DNA of 64,000 bases from an uncultured Duodenibacillus sp. (GTDB taxonomy: Bacteria > Pseudomonadota > Gammaproteobacteria > Burkholderiales > Burkholderiaceae_F): positions 113,072 through 177,071 of the forward strand of contig CALXKM010000049.1 of NCBI GenBank assembly GCA_944388865.1, given 5' to 3'. The notes below the pieces were generated by a model. It was not told where the DNA came from, searched no databases, and worked only from the letters and a program-made list of their open reading frames with translations. Each line of letters opens with the position of its first letter. The stretch's first letter is position 1. The translations under genes and the position numbers were made by a program. Below are positions 51,843-60,126 of the stretch, piece by piece.

Positions 51843-53858
51843 ATGCAGAAAGTCAAATACGGCGTCTGGAACGGCGTCAAATACGACAATACTCAGGGGG
51901 GCGATGCAACGCCTCCGGATCTGCCCATATCTGCTTTGCAGAATTTCAATCCCGGCAATCCGATAGAAGCAATTATCGGCAAGCCGGGTTTTCTGGTTTT
52001 CAATGAGGCCGTGAGCCTAACGGGCATTCTTTATCGTTATTACGCACGCACCCACGCTATTGCGTGCGGGCGGTGCACGCCCTGCCGCACCGGTTCGATA
52101 CTTCTTGAGCAGGCTCTTGAGAGCTTGATTCGAGGTGAAGGCGACAAGGTCGATTGGGATCATATCTACGACACGGCACTGCAGATGCGCCGCACCAGCA
52201 TGTGCGGCATCGGACGCACGTCGCCTGTGGCATTGATCGGCGCAATCAAGTACTTCAAAGACCGTCTGTTGAATAATCCCACGCTGATGGTGGGCGACAT
52301 GTACACAACGGTCACGGCCAAGTGCATTGAAGCTTGCCCGGCTCACGTCAACATTCCGCGATACATCGATTATGTGCGCGATGGACACCCTGAGCTTGCC
52401 GTGGGAGTGCTTTTGCACCACTATCCGTTGGTTGCCTCCTGCGGGCGCGTGTGCGCCAGACCGTGCGAAGCAGCTTGCCGTCGCAACTACATTGATACCC
52501 CGGTGGCCATCAAGGACATCAAGCGCTTTGCCGCAGACAATGTGGGAGCCTCGGTCTCCGAGCTCTTCAAAGGCATGGACCCGATGCTCGATCCCACCAA
52601 GGCGCGCGTTGCCGTTGTGGGAGCGGGACCAGCAGGCATCAATTGCGCCTACAACCTGTTGATGATGGGCTATCCCGTCGATATCTACGACAAAGATGAA
52701 AATGCGGGCGGCATGGCCTTAAGAGGCATTCCTCCGTACCGACTGCCCAAGGGGCTGCTGCAGAAAGAAACCGATGCCATCGGAGAACTCGGCGGCGTTT
52801 GGCATTTCGGCAAGAAGCTCGGGCGCGACTTCACCGTATCGAGCCTTTTTGACGAGGGTTACGGAGCGGTGTTTCTCGGCATCGGCTGCGCCGAGGGAGC
52901 CTATCTTGGACTGCCCGATGAGGACACGACGCTCGAAGGCTATCGCAACGGCATCGATTTTCTGCTTGAAGTCGAAAAGGGCGTCGCAGAAAATGATCTG
53001 CCCAAGATCGAAGGCGACGTGGTCGTCGTCGGCTGCGGCAATGTGGCTATGGACTGCTGCCGTACGGCCAAGCGCATCTGCACGGGCAAGGTTCACGTCG
53101 TCTATCGCCGTACGGTTCATGAGGCAAGTGCGGATCCCGAAGAAATCGAAGCCGCACAGGCCGAGGGCGTCGAATTTCATTTCCTTACCAACCCAGTGGG
53201 CATGCACAGCGCTGACGGCAAGGTTACGGGCGTGCGGCTCGTTAAGATGGAATTGACCGAGAAAGACGCCCGCGGCAGAAGAGGCGTGCGTGCCATCGAG
53301 GGAAGCGAATTTGACATCAGTTGCTCAACGCTTATTGCCGCCATTGGCCAAAAACTTGATCGCACGGCATTTACCGAAGCCGACGGCGTGCTCTTTGATA
53401 GACGCGGCAATATTGCCGTGACGAGTGCTCTTGCCACGTCGCGCCCGGGCGTGTTCGCGGGCGGCGACTGCGCAACAGGTCCTACGACGCTCATCGGTGG
53501 TCTTGCGCACGGTGAGCGTGCTGCATACTCAATTGATGAATATCTCTCGCGTGGTTCCGTGGGCTTCGTGCCGCGTTTCCGCATGGGACAGATTCTGCAC
53601 GACTGCCGTCTTCTTGAGGATGGCCGCCCCGAGCAGCCCCATCGCAAGATGCCGCGTGAGAAGCTGCCGCAGATGCGAGTTGAAGATCGCGAAGGAAATT
53701 TCTGCGAGGTCGATCAGACCTTCACGGCAGAACAAGCTCAGCGTGAAGCTGCGCGCTGCATGCGCTGCTACCGGCTGTATGCCGTTGTGACGCCGCGCCC
53801 GATCCCGGGCAATGAGCGCATCGACTATCAAAATGAAAAGGTTCTGCCGGGAGCTTAA
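51843..53858 (+). CDS. NuoF-type Fe-S domain fused to GltD-type NAD(P)H oxidoreductase (hydrogenase partner)
   Basis: A 671-residue electron-transfer protein. Residues about 50-145 match the NADH_4Fe-4S domain of NuoF/HydB (Cys75, Cys78, Cys81 and Cys121) but the FMN and NADH-binding part of NuoF is absent. From about 155 it is GltD-like: an Fe-S region with CIEACPAHVNIPRY and SCGRVCARPCEAACRR, an FAD Rossmann motif (VAVVGAGPAGINCAY), and an NAD(P) Rossmann motif (VVVVGCGNVAMDCC) followed by VYRR, which favours NADPH. A C-terminal CMRCYRLY ends it. It lies 4 bp before the [FeFe] hydrogenase gene and likely passes electrons between NAD(P)H and that enzyme. Confidence 0.85.
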   Translation: MQKVKYGVWNGVKYDNTQGGDATPPDLPISALQNFNPGNPIEAIIGKPGFLVFNEAVSLTGILYRYYARTHAIACGRCTPCRTGSILLEQALESLIRGEGDKVDWDHIYDTALQMRRTSMCGIGRTSPVALIGAIKYFKDRLLNNPTLMVGDMYTTVTAKCIEACPAHVNIPRYIDYVRDGHPELAVGVLLHHYPLVASCGRVCARPCEAACRRNYIDTPVAIKDIKRFAADNVGASVSELFKGMDPMLDPTKARVAVVGAGPAGINCAYNLLMMGYPVDIYDKDENAGGMALRGIPPYRLPKGLLQKETDAIGELGGVWHFGKKLGRDFTVSSLFDEGYGAVFLGIGCAEGAYLGLPDEDTTLEGYRNGIDFLLEVEKGVAENDLPKIEGDVVVVGCGNVAMDCCRTAKRICTGKVHVVYRRTVHEASADPEEIEAAQAEGVEFHFLTNPVGMHSADGKVTGVRLVKMELTEKDARGRRGVRAIEGSEFDISCSTLIAAIGQKLDRTAFTEADGVLFDRRGNIAVTSALATSRPGVFAGGDCATGPTTLIGGLAHGERAAYSIDEYLSRGSVGFVPRFRMGQILHDCRLLEDGRPEQPHRKMPREKLPQMRVEDREGNFCEVDQTFTAEQAQREAARCMRCYRLYAVVTPRPIPGNERIDYQNEKVLPGA

Positions 53859-53862
53859 GGTC

Positions 53863-55662
53863 ATGAAAGCATGGATCAACGATATTGAAATCGAATTTAC
53901 TGAAGGCGAAACCGTTCTTCAGGCCGCTTCTCGAGCGGGCATCTTTATTCCGACGTTGTGCGCATTCTTGCCTTTGGATCACACGCCGGGAACGTGCCGC
54001 ATGTGCTTGGTGGAAATTTCTCCTGGGGCTGACGGAAGCGAAAAGCAAATTGTCACGGCCTGCACGACGCCTCTTGTTGAGGGCATGCGTGTTCAGACTC
54101 GCACGGCTGAGGTGCGCCGCGTGCAGCGCATGCAGGTTGCGTGGATTTTTGCCGATCACGATCAGGACTGCGCAAGCTGCGCTCGCTACGGAAACTGCGA
54201 GCTGCAGGATCTGGCGCTTTACGTAGGCTTGCGAGACAACACTTGCAATGGCCGCTTTACGCAAAAGCGCCCCGACGACTGGTCGGCAACGGGTGTTGTG
54301 CGCGACGCCAACAAGTGCGTGCGCTGCGGGCGCTGCATTGAAGTCTGCCGTCGCGTGCAGGGCATTTCCGCCTTGACGCTCGATGACATCGGAACTGCCA
54401 GCGGCGTAGGCGTGGCCGGTGCTAAGCGCTGGGCCGATAGCTCGCTGTGCGTGCAGTGCGGACAGTGCACATTGGTGTGTCCGACTGGCGCTTTGAGCGA
54501 GCACGATCAGATTGAAAAGGCTGTCGACTGGCTCAGCGATTCGGACATCAAGACCGTGGTTGCATTTGCGCCGGCTGTGCGCGTGACGATCGGCGACGAA
54601 TTTGGACTGCCGGCAGGGCAAAATGCCGAAAAGAAGATCATCACGGCATTAAAGCGCCTGGGGGCGGACTTCGTCTGCGACATCAACTGGGCCGCTGACG
54701 TGACGATCATGGAAGAGGGTACGGAGCTTTTGCATCGCTTGGAATCCGGCAAGGGATTGCCGATGATGACAAGCTGCTGCCCGGGCTGGGTGAATTTCGT
54801 TGAAAAGCTCCACCCCGAGCTCATTGAAAATTTGTCGAGCACCCGCTCGCCGCAGGGCATCTTTGGTTCCCTCGTCAAGACTTGGTTTGCCAAGGAGCAC
54901 GGGCTTGATCCGGCAAAGATCAGATTTATTTCGCTCATGCCCTGCACGGCCAAAAAGGACGAGGCGGCGCGCGAGCAGCTTGCCAAAGACGGCATGCCCG
55001 ACACCGATTTGGTGCTCACCGTGCGCGAGTTTGCTCGTCTGCTGCATCGCTACGGCATTGATTTGACGACGCTGCCGGATTCCGACTACGACTCGCCCTT
55101 CATGACTCAAAACACCGGTGCGGGCGCTATTTTCGGCGTCACGGGCGGCGTGATGGAAGCGGCTTTGCGCACTGTGCACCATGCGGTCACGGGCAAAGAG
55201 CTCGAGCATGTTGCCTTTGAAGCCGTGCGCGGGCAGGATTGGCTGCGCGAAGCCGAAGTCGACCTTGGCGCCAAGGGCAAAATCAAGGTTGCCGTGGTGC
55301 ATGGGCTTGCCAATGTTGCCCAGCTCATCGAACGCATGAAAAACGGTCAGGCCGACTATCAGTTTATTGAAGTGATGGCTTGCCCGGGCGGCTGCGTTGA
55401 CGGCGGCGGCACGGTTCGCTCAAAGTTCAACTACCTGCAGTTTGCCAAAAAGCGCGCCGAAGGCATCTACGACATTGATGAGAAGCGTCCGATTCGCCAG
55501 TCGCACAACAATCCTGACGTTGTGAGGCTCTACAAGGAGTTTTTGGATAAGCCTCTGAGCTGCAAGGCCGAAGAGCTTCTTCATACCTCCTACAAGGATC
55601 GCAAGGTCGCGCCTCGCCGCAGAACCATCACGGAAATCTGGCGCGAAGTCAAGCTCGGCTGA
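53863..55662 (+). CDS. [FeFe] hydrogenase catalytic subunit, group A (glutamate-synthase-linked type)
   Basis: A 599-residue cytosolic [FeFe] hydrogenase. It has an N-terminal [2Fe-2S] domain (Cys33, 45, 48, 67), a His-ligated [4Fe-4S] site (DHDQDCASCARYGNC), two ferredoxin clusters (CVRCGRCIEVC and CVQCGQCTLVC), and the H-cluster domain. L1 is TSCCPGW (relay Cys305, ligand Cys306), L2 is MPCTAKKDE (Cys361), L3 is MACPGGCVDGGG (Cys507, Cys511). A small-subunit-like tail follows (NNPDVVRLYKEFLDKPLS). All ligands are intact. The gene order with a GltD-type partner matches group A2. Maturases HydE, HydF and HydG are not in this window. Confidence 0.93.
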   Translation: MKAWINDIEIEFTEGETVLQAASRAGIFIPTLCAFLPLDHTPGTCRMCLVEISPGADGSEKQIVTACTTPLVEGMRVQTRTAEVRRVQRMQVAWIFADHDQDCASCARYGNCELQDLALYVGLRDNTCNGRFTQKRPDDWSATGVVRDANKCVRCGRCIEVCRRVQGISALTLDDIGTASGVGVAGAKRWADSSLCVQCGQCTLVCPTGALSEHDQIEKAVDWLSDSDIKTVVAFAPAVRVTIGDEFGLPAGQNAEKKIITALKRLGADFVCDINWAADVTIMEEGTELLHRLESGKGLPMMTSCCPGWVNFVEKLHPELIENLSSTRSPQGIFGSLVKTWFAKEHGLDPAKIRFISLMPCTAKKDEAAREQLAKDGMPDTDLVLTVREFARLLHRYGIDLTTLPDSDYDSPFMTQNTGAGAIFGVTGGVMEAALRTVHHAVTGKELEHVAFEAVRGQDWLREAEVDLGAKGKIKVAVVHGLANVAQLIERMKNGQADYQFIEVMACPGGCVDGGGTVRSKFNYLQFAKKRAEGIYDIDEKRPIRQSHNNPDVVRLYKEFLDKPLSCKAEELLHTSYKDRKVAPRRRTITEIWREVKLG

Positions 55663-55684
55663 TAAGCACATATCGCGCAAAGCT

Positions 55685-55712
55685 GCCGGATTCGATCAAA
55701 CATCGAACCGGC
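55685..55712. other. Hairpin after the hydrogenase gene
   Basis: GCCGG 55685-55689 plus TTCGAT pairs with ATCGAA plus CCGGC 55708-55712, with one bulged A. It may protect the hydrogenase mRNA end. Confidence 0.45.
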
Positions 55713-55774
55713 GGCGCAAACAGCACGAGTGTGCGCGTGATTTTTGAGCTTTTGCATGCTGGTCGTGCTTTTTC

Positions 55775-55820
55775 AACGACGGCAGAGTATTTTTTCTAAA
55801 ATACTCTGCCGTCGTTTTTT
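55775..55820 (+). terminator. Very strong terminator between hydrogenase and two-component genes
   Basis: A perfect 19-bp stem (55775-55793 with 55798-55816, arms beginning AACGACGGCAG) with a TTCT loop and T-run to 55820. It separates the hydrogenase operon from the kinase gene, whose start is therefore placed downstream of it. Confidence 0.93.
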
Positions 55821-55851
55821 CTATGTCTCCTTTGTTTTGATCAAGGTCTTC

Positions 55852-57825
55852 ATGCTGCTTCTGACATCGGGCATGCACTGTCTGCAGAGTTTGGTCTTTG
55901 GGTTGCGATGTTTGGCGCATCGGGGCAAAGTCTGTCTGAAGGCTTGCGCTTTGCTTTTGATGTGTTCAAGTCTTTTCCGTGCAGTGGCGGCCGATGTTTC
56001 TGCACAGCGCAATCTTTCTGACATTGACGTTCTTTCTTCGGCATCCTTTTCAAAGTCAACGACAATTTCTTCGGGCAAAGAGGCCCTTGTTGGCTCCGAA
56101 GTCGCAAGCGGTTATCCCGTCATCACCATTGCCATGCCGGATACAGCTGATTTGGGACGAGAGCGGCCGATGGTGATTTCGACAATCGAAAAACTAAGCC
56201 GCGCTCTGCCGGGCACTCAATTTAAGCTTCGCATTGTGCTTACTGCCGACGGCAGCGCGCAGCTGGCAATGCTCAAGCCTGATTTCATGTTTGCTCCAGC
56301 CGGAGCCGTTGCCGTCTGGCATCGAGAAGGAATTGAGTCCTACCGCATCGCAACGAGAAAAAATGCGCTTGCCAAGGAGGCGGGCAAAAGCGTGGGATCG
56401 GTGTTCGTTGCGCTCAAAAGCCGCAGTGATCTTGACGATATCGAGGATCTCAAAGGAAAAGTAGTGGTGGCAGGGCTGCCCGATTCCGTCCCGGGGTGGC
56501 TCGCCGCTTTGGAAGAAATTCGAAAAGAAGGATTTGATCCGGACGAATTTTTCGGATCTTCGGAATTTTTATTTGACTTTTATCCGGAGATCATTGCTTC
56601 GCTGTGGGGCCGCAAAGCCGATGCCGCCGTCTTTCCTACCTGTCTATTGGAGAGCCTGCAGGAGCAGGGACTGGTGGCCACCGATCAGCTCAAAGTGATT
56701 CACGATCGCAGCGATGATGCGCTCGCTTGCAAACGATCCACAGAGCTTTACCCCGATCTGAGTCTGGTGGGATTTGCCTGGACGCCCGAAAAAATGGTGC
56801 GCGACGTGACTGTTGCTTTGATGAGCGAGCCGGCAGATGCGGGTTTTGAATGGCTTTCATATGTTTCGCACGCCAATGTTGACGAGCTCTTCAAAAGCCT
56901 AAAGACCGGACCGTACAGTTACTTGCGCGACTACAGCGTCAAGGCGCTTTATGCTCGATATCCGGCAGTGTTTTGGAGCGTTGCGGCAATGCTGATCGTG
57001 CTTTGCATTCACGGCGCCTTGCTGCAGATTTTGGTGCGGCGCCGCACGCGGCAGCTCTCTTTGACGGTGGCCGAGCAAAAGCGCATGGAGCAAGAAGCGC
57101 GTGAACATCGCCGGCGGCTTGGACACCTCGAAAGACGAAACATTGTCAACCAGATGTCGGGCATGATTGCTCACGAGATCAATTCGCCCGTGGGAGCAAT
57201 CTGCAATTTCAAAACTATTTTGGATATGCTTCTGGACTCAAAAGCGAAAAACAATCCCAACATACGCGTGGCTTTAGACGGCATTGAAAGCGAAGCGCAG
57301 CGTATTGCGGGCATTGTGGGGCGCGTCAGAAGCTACGCCAAAAAGCAAAAGCATGCGCACAAACCCTGCGATTTGGTTGAAATCTGCAGACGTGCCGTGC
57401 GCGCGCTTTATGTGAGCACGTCGGTCAAGGCAGAGGTTGACGAGTGCTATGACGTCGATCGCGCACCCGTTGTGGGCGATTCGCTGGAGCTTGAGCTGCT
57501 TGTGCTCAACTTGCTTCGAAACGCAAGCGAAGTTGAGCCGCGAAAAGGTCGGCGCGTGCGTATTGCGCTTGCCGTTAGAAGACTCGAAGACGGACGCTGG
57601 CGGCTTGAGATCAAAGACAATGGCAAGACCTTGAGCGACGAGCAATTTGAACGGCTCACGGCAATGATGCAAAGCGTCAAGCCAGAAGGGCTCGGGATGG
57701 GACTTTCGATTGTGAGAGGCATTGCGGACAGTCATGGCGCGGAGCTAGAGTTCCAAAGAGCCCAGCAGGGCGGCCTTTTGGTTCTCTTCACTCTTGAGGC
57801 CGAAAGCGGCGAGCATCTTTCTTGA
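55852..57825 (+). CDS. TtrS-like sensor histidine kinase with periplasmic PhnD-type binding domain
   Basis: A 657-residue membrane kinase. After a signal-like N-terminus (about 1-45) comes a periplasmic substrate-binding domain of the PhnD/TtrS type (about 75-360, MPDTADLGRERPMVISTIEKL, KSRSDLDDIEDLKGKVV), a transmembrane helix (about 375-400), a coiled linker, and a HisKA/HATPase core with phospho-His441 (MIAHEINSPVGA) and N-box Asn557 (LVLNLLRNASE). The G2 box is MGLSIVRG. It senses a periplasmic ligand, tetrathionate in characterised TtrS, but not necessarily here. A start at 55744 would cross the upstream terminator; ATG 55852 has AAGG 6 bp upstream. Confidence 0.88.
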   Translation: MLLLTSGMHCLQSLVFGLRCLAHRGKVCLKACALLLMCSSLFRAVAADVSAQRNLSDIDVLSSASFSKSTTISSGKEALVGSEVASGYPVITIAMPDTADLGRERPMVISTIEKLSRALPGTQFKLRIVLTADGSAQLAMLKPDFMFAPAGAVAVWHREGIESYRIATRKNALAKEAGKSVGSVFVALKSRSDLDDIEDLKGKVVVAGLPDSVPGWLAALEEIRKEGFDPDEFFGSSEFLFDFYPEIIASLWGRKADAAVFPTCLLESLQEQGLVATDQLKVIHDRSDDALACKRSTELYPDLSLVGFAWTPEKMVRDVTVALMSEPADAGFEWLSYVSHANVDELFKSLKTGPYSYLRDYSVKALYARYPAVFWSVAAMLIVLCIHGALLQILVRRRTRQLSLTVAEQKRMEQEAREHRRRLGHLERRNIVNQMSGMIAHEINSPVGAICNFKTILDMLLDSKAKNNPNIRVALDGIESEAQRIAGIVGRVRSYAKKQKHAHKPCDLVEICRRAVRALYVSTSVKAEVDECYDVDRAPVVGDSLELELLVLNLLRNASEVEPRKGRRVRIALAVRRLEDGRWRLEIKDNGKTLSDEQFERLTAMMQSVKPEGLGMGLSIVRGIADSHGAELEFQRAQQGGLLVLFTLEAESGEHLS

Positions 57826-57887
57826 TGTGCGCACGCAAAGATATCTCCTACGGCAAGAACAACGCCTGTGAAAAGAGGAATTTAGTT

Positions 57888-58538
57888 GTGAAGACAGAGC
57901 TTCCTTTGATTCGATTGGTCGATGACGACGAACTCTTTCGCGTTTCTCAGACGATGCTTCTGAAGGCAAGAGGCTGGCAGGTTGAGGAATTTGAAAGCGG
58001 CGAGGCTTTTTTGGAAAGCGCTGACCTGCGCAGACCGGGCTGCATTATTCTCGATGTGCGCATGAGCGGCATGTCCGGCATGCAGGTACACAGAGAGTTG
58101 CTCAACCGAGGCTGCAGGCTTGCGGTCATCTTCCTTACCGGACACGGCGACATTCCGATGGCAGTGCGCGCCATGCAGCGCGGAGCGGTGAGTTTTCTGG
58201 AAAAGCCCGTCAAGCCCTTTGAGCTCCTTGAAGCCGTGCAGAAGGCCGTCGAGAGTTCGCTTGAAGCTGCGCAAAAAGACGAGCAGGCTTCAAAAAACCG
58301 TGCAATTTTTGACGAACTGACCGCACGCGAAAAGGAAATCGTCATGCGCGCAGCGCTCGATACGCCCAACAAGGTCATCGCTCGAGAACTCGGCATTGCC
58401 GAGCCTACGGTGAAGATGCATCGTGGTCACGCTTTTGCCAAGCTTGGCGTCAAAAGCCCTCTGGAAGCGTATCGCGTTTTGCTGCGTTTGGGCGTGATGA
58501 AGGATGATCAGGCCGACAGCGTTCAGAGCGAGATCTAA
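57888..58538 (+). CDS. TtrR/FixJ-like response regulator
   Basis: A 216-residue LuxR/FixJ-type regulator with a receiver domain (acidic DDD at 12-14, phosphoacceptor Asp56, Lys in FLEKPV) and a C-terminal HTH (LTAREKEIVMRAAL, VIARELGIAEPTVKMHR). It is the partner of the upstream TtrS-like kinase. GTG 57888 has AGAGGA 8 bp upstream and begins at the receiver fold; ATG 57825, overlapping the kinase stop as TGATG, is an alternative that would add 21 residues. The flavoprotein gene starts 3 bp after its stop, linking regulator and reductase in one operon. Confidence 0.9.
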   Translation: MKTELPLIRLVDDDELFRVSQTMLLKARGWQVEEFESGEAFLESADLRRPGCIILDVRMSGMSGMQVHRELLNRGCRLAVIFLTGHGDIPMAVRAMQRGAVSFLEKPVKPFELLEAVQKAVESSLEAAQKDEQASKNRAIFDELTAREKEIVMRAALDTPNKVIARELGIAEPTVKMHRGHAFAKLGVKSPLEAYRVLLRLGVMKDDQADSVQSEI

Positions 58539-58541
58539 GAC

Positions 58542-60005
58542 ATGTTCAGACGTCGTTGGTTAAGCGCGATTGGCGCGTTCGCACTTTTTGGTTTGCTCTC
58601 GGGTCGAAATTCCTTTGCAGATGCGCTCGCGCAAACTAGCCCGAAAGCGGACGAGGCCGGCATCTTCGATGTCATTGTTGTGGGCACCGGCATGGCCGGG
58701 CACTGCGCGGCAATTTCGGCCAAGCTCTCAGGCGCCCGTCGCGTGATGATGATCGACAAGGCGCCGCTCGTGGGCGGACATTCGGCGTTGGCAAGCGGCT
58801 CAATTGCCTTTGTCGATGCCAAGCGGCAGGCCGCTCAAGGCATTGAGGATTCGGTTGAGAAATTTGTCAACGATGCACGCACGGCCGGAGGAGACATCAA
58901 CGAGGAGCTCGTGCGCAGCATTGCTCTGCATTCTGGCTGCGGCATCGATTGGCTGCAGGCGCAGGGCGTGCGGTTTGCTCCAAACATCTTTCGCGCCTAC
59001 GGCGGCATGCATCCGCGCTGTCTGACGGCCTTCGGCAATTCGGGCGCAAGGTACTATATCTTCAGACTTCACGAAAAGTGCCGAGAACTCGGAATTGAGA
59101 CGAGGCTACTTACGAAGGCTCTGGGATTGCACAGATTTGAAAAAAATCTTTTGGCGCTGAGGCTTCTTGATTCAAGGACCAATTCAGAATACATGGTGCA
59201 GTCGCGCAGCATCGTGCTTGCCACGGGAGGCTTTGGCGCCAATCTTGCTTTGCGCATGCGCTATCGGCCCGAACTCGATCATGAGGTGCCGACAACAGCC
59301 AATCCCCGAGGATTGGCCGAGGATCCGGCAACAGGCGACGGACTTTTTCTGGCGCAGATGCTTGGGGCGGATTGGGTTGACATGGACCGCATGGTGATGC
59401 TTTCCTACTGGGGCGGGCGCATGCTCGACTACATTGGCGCAGAAATCTACGTTGATCAGCAGGGATGCCGGTTTGTCGATGAGACGGCAACGACGGCGCA
59501 CATTGCCCGTGCCATTGCCAGGCTTGCCGGCCGTTCCATGTTTGTGATCACCGATGCCAAATCGGACAAGGGAGTCAATGTCGGCGCAAAAATCGCTGCC
59601 GGCAGCATCCATCGTTCAAATTCAGTGACGGAGATGGCCAGCGAAATGAAGGTCTCGGCCGTCGAACTGCAGCGAACAATTGATGAGTACAACAAATGCG
59701 CCCTTGAGAACAGACAGGATCAGTTTGGCCGCAGGATTTTTCTGCAGACAATTGATCAGCCGCCTTTTTATTGGGGTCGAGAGCGTCTTATGCTGCATAC
59801 GACGCTCGGAGGTTTGAAGACCGACGTGAAGGCGCGCGTCGAGCGAAGCGATGGCTCGGTGATCTCTGGCCTGTATGCGGCCGGTGAAGTTGCCGGAGGC
59901 ATCTGGGGAAGCGACCGTTTGGGCGGAACCGGTCTGCTGCAGTGCCTTGTGCAGGGAAGGACCGCGGGTGAAGAAGCGGCGCGGCATGCGTCGCAAAGCA
60001 GATAA
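58542..60005 (+). CDS. Exported fumarate-reductase-family flavoprotein lacking the proton-donor Arg
   Basis: A 487-residue FAD protein of the flavocytochrome c/FrdA family with an N-terminal RRRW signal-like sequence (about 1-28), so probably periplasmic. The FAD motif is VIVVGTGMAGHCAA. Substrate residues His419 (MLHTTLGG) and Arg459 (GSDRLGGTG) align with His504 and Arg544 of Shewanella Fcc3 at the same 40-residue spacing. The position of the catalytic proton donor Arg402, in the motif after FVDE, is Thr318 here. It may therefore reduce something other than fumarate, or by another route. It is co-transcribed with the two-component genes and carries no heme motif. Confidence 0.85.
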   Translation: MFRRRWLSAIGAFALFGLLSGRNSFADALAQTSPKADEAGIFDVIVVGTGMAGHCAAISAKLSGARRVMMIDKAPLVGGHSALASGSIAFVDAKRQAAQGIEDSVEKFVNDARTAGGDINEELVRSIALHSGCGIDWLQAQGVRFAPNIFRAYGGMHPRCLTAFGNSGARYYIFRLHEKCRELGIETRLLTKALGLHRFEKNLLALRLLDSRTNSEYMVQSRSIVLATGGFGANLALRMRYRPELDHEVPTTANPRGLAEDPATGDGLFLAQMLGADWVDMDRMVMLSYWGGRMLDYIGAEIYVDQQGCRFVDETATTAHIARAIARLAGRSMFVITDAKSDKGVNVGAKIAAGSIHRSNSVTEMASEMKVSAVELQRTIDEYNKCALENRQDQFGRRIFLQTIDQPPFYWGRERLMLHTTLGGLKTDVKARVERSDGSVISGLYAAGEVAGGIWGSDRLGGTGLLQCLVQGRTAGEEAARHASQSR

Positions 60006-60061
60006 AACCTTTCTAGTGCTTGAGCTTGCGCATGAGCGCAAAACTAAGCCTTCTAAACGAG

Positions 60062-60105
60062 ATTGCCCGCACGCTGGGAGAGAGAGGCAGCATGCGGGCA
60101 ATTTT
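60062..60105 (+). terminator. Terminator after the kinase-regulator-flavoprotein operon
   Basis: ATTGCCCGCA 60062-60071 pairs with TGCGGGCAAT 60093-60102, followed by TTT. The convergent flavoprotein gene ends 22 bp further on. Confidence 0.75.
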
Positions 60106-60126
60106 GCGGGATAAGAAAGACAGCGA

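Noticed and set aside
55744-55851. Upstream start for the TtrS-like kinase
   Set aside because: It would translate through the 19-bp terminator stem; ATG 55852 has a ribosome-binding site and leads into the signal-like segment.
55852-58538. Calling the two-component pair true TtrS/TtrR for tetrathionate
   Set aside because: No ttrA, ttrB or ttrC gene is present in the window; only the domain layout is shared, so the ligand is left open.
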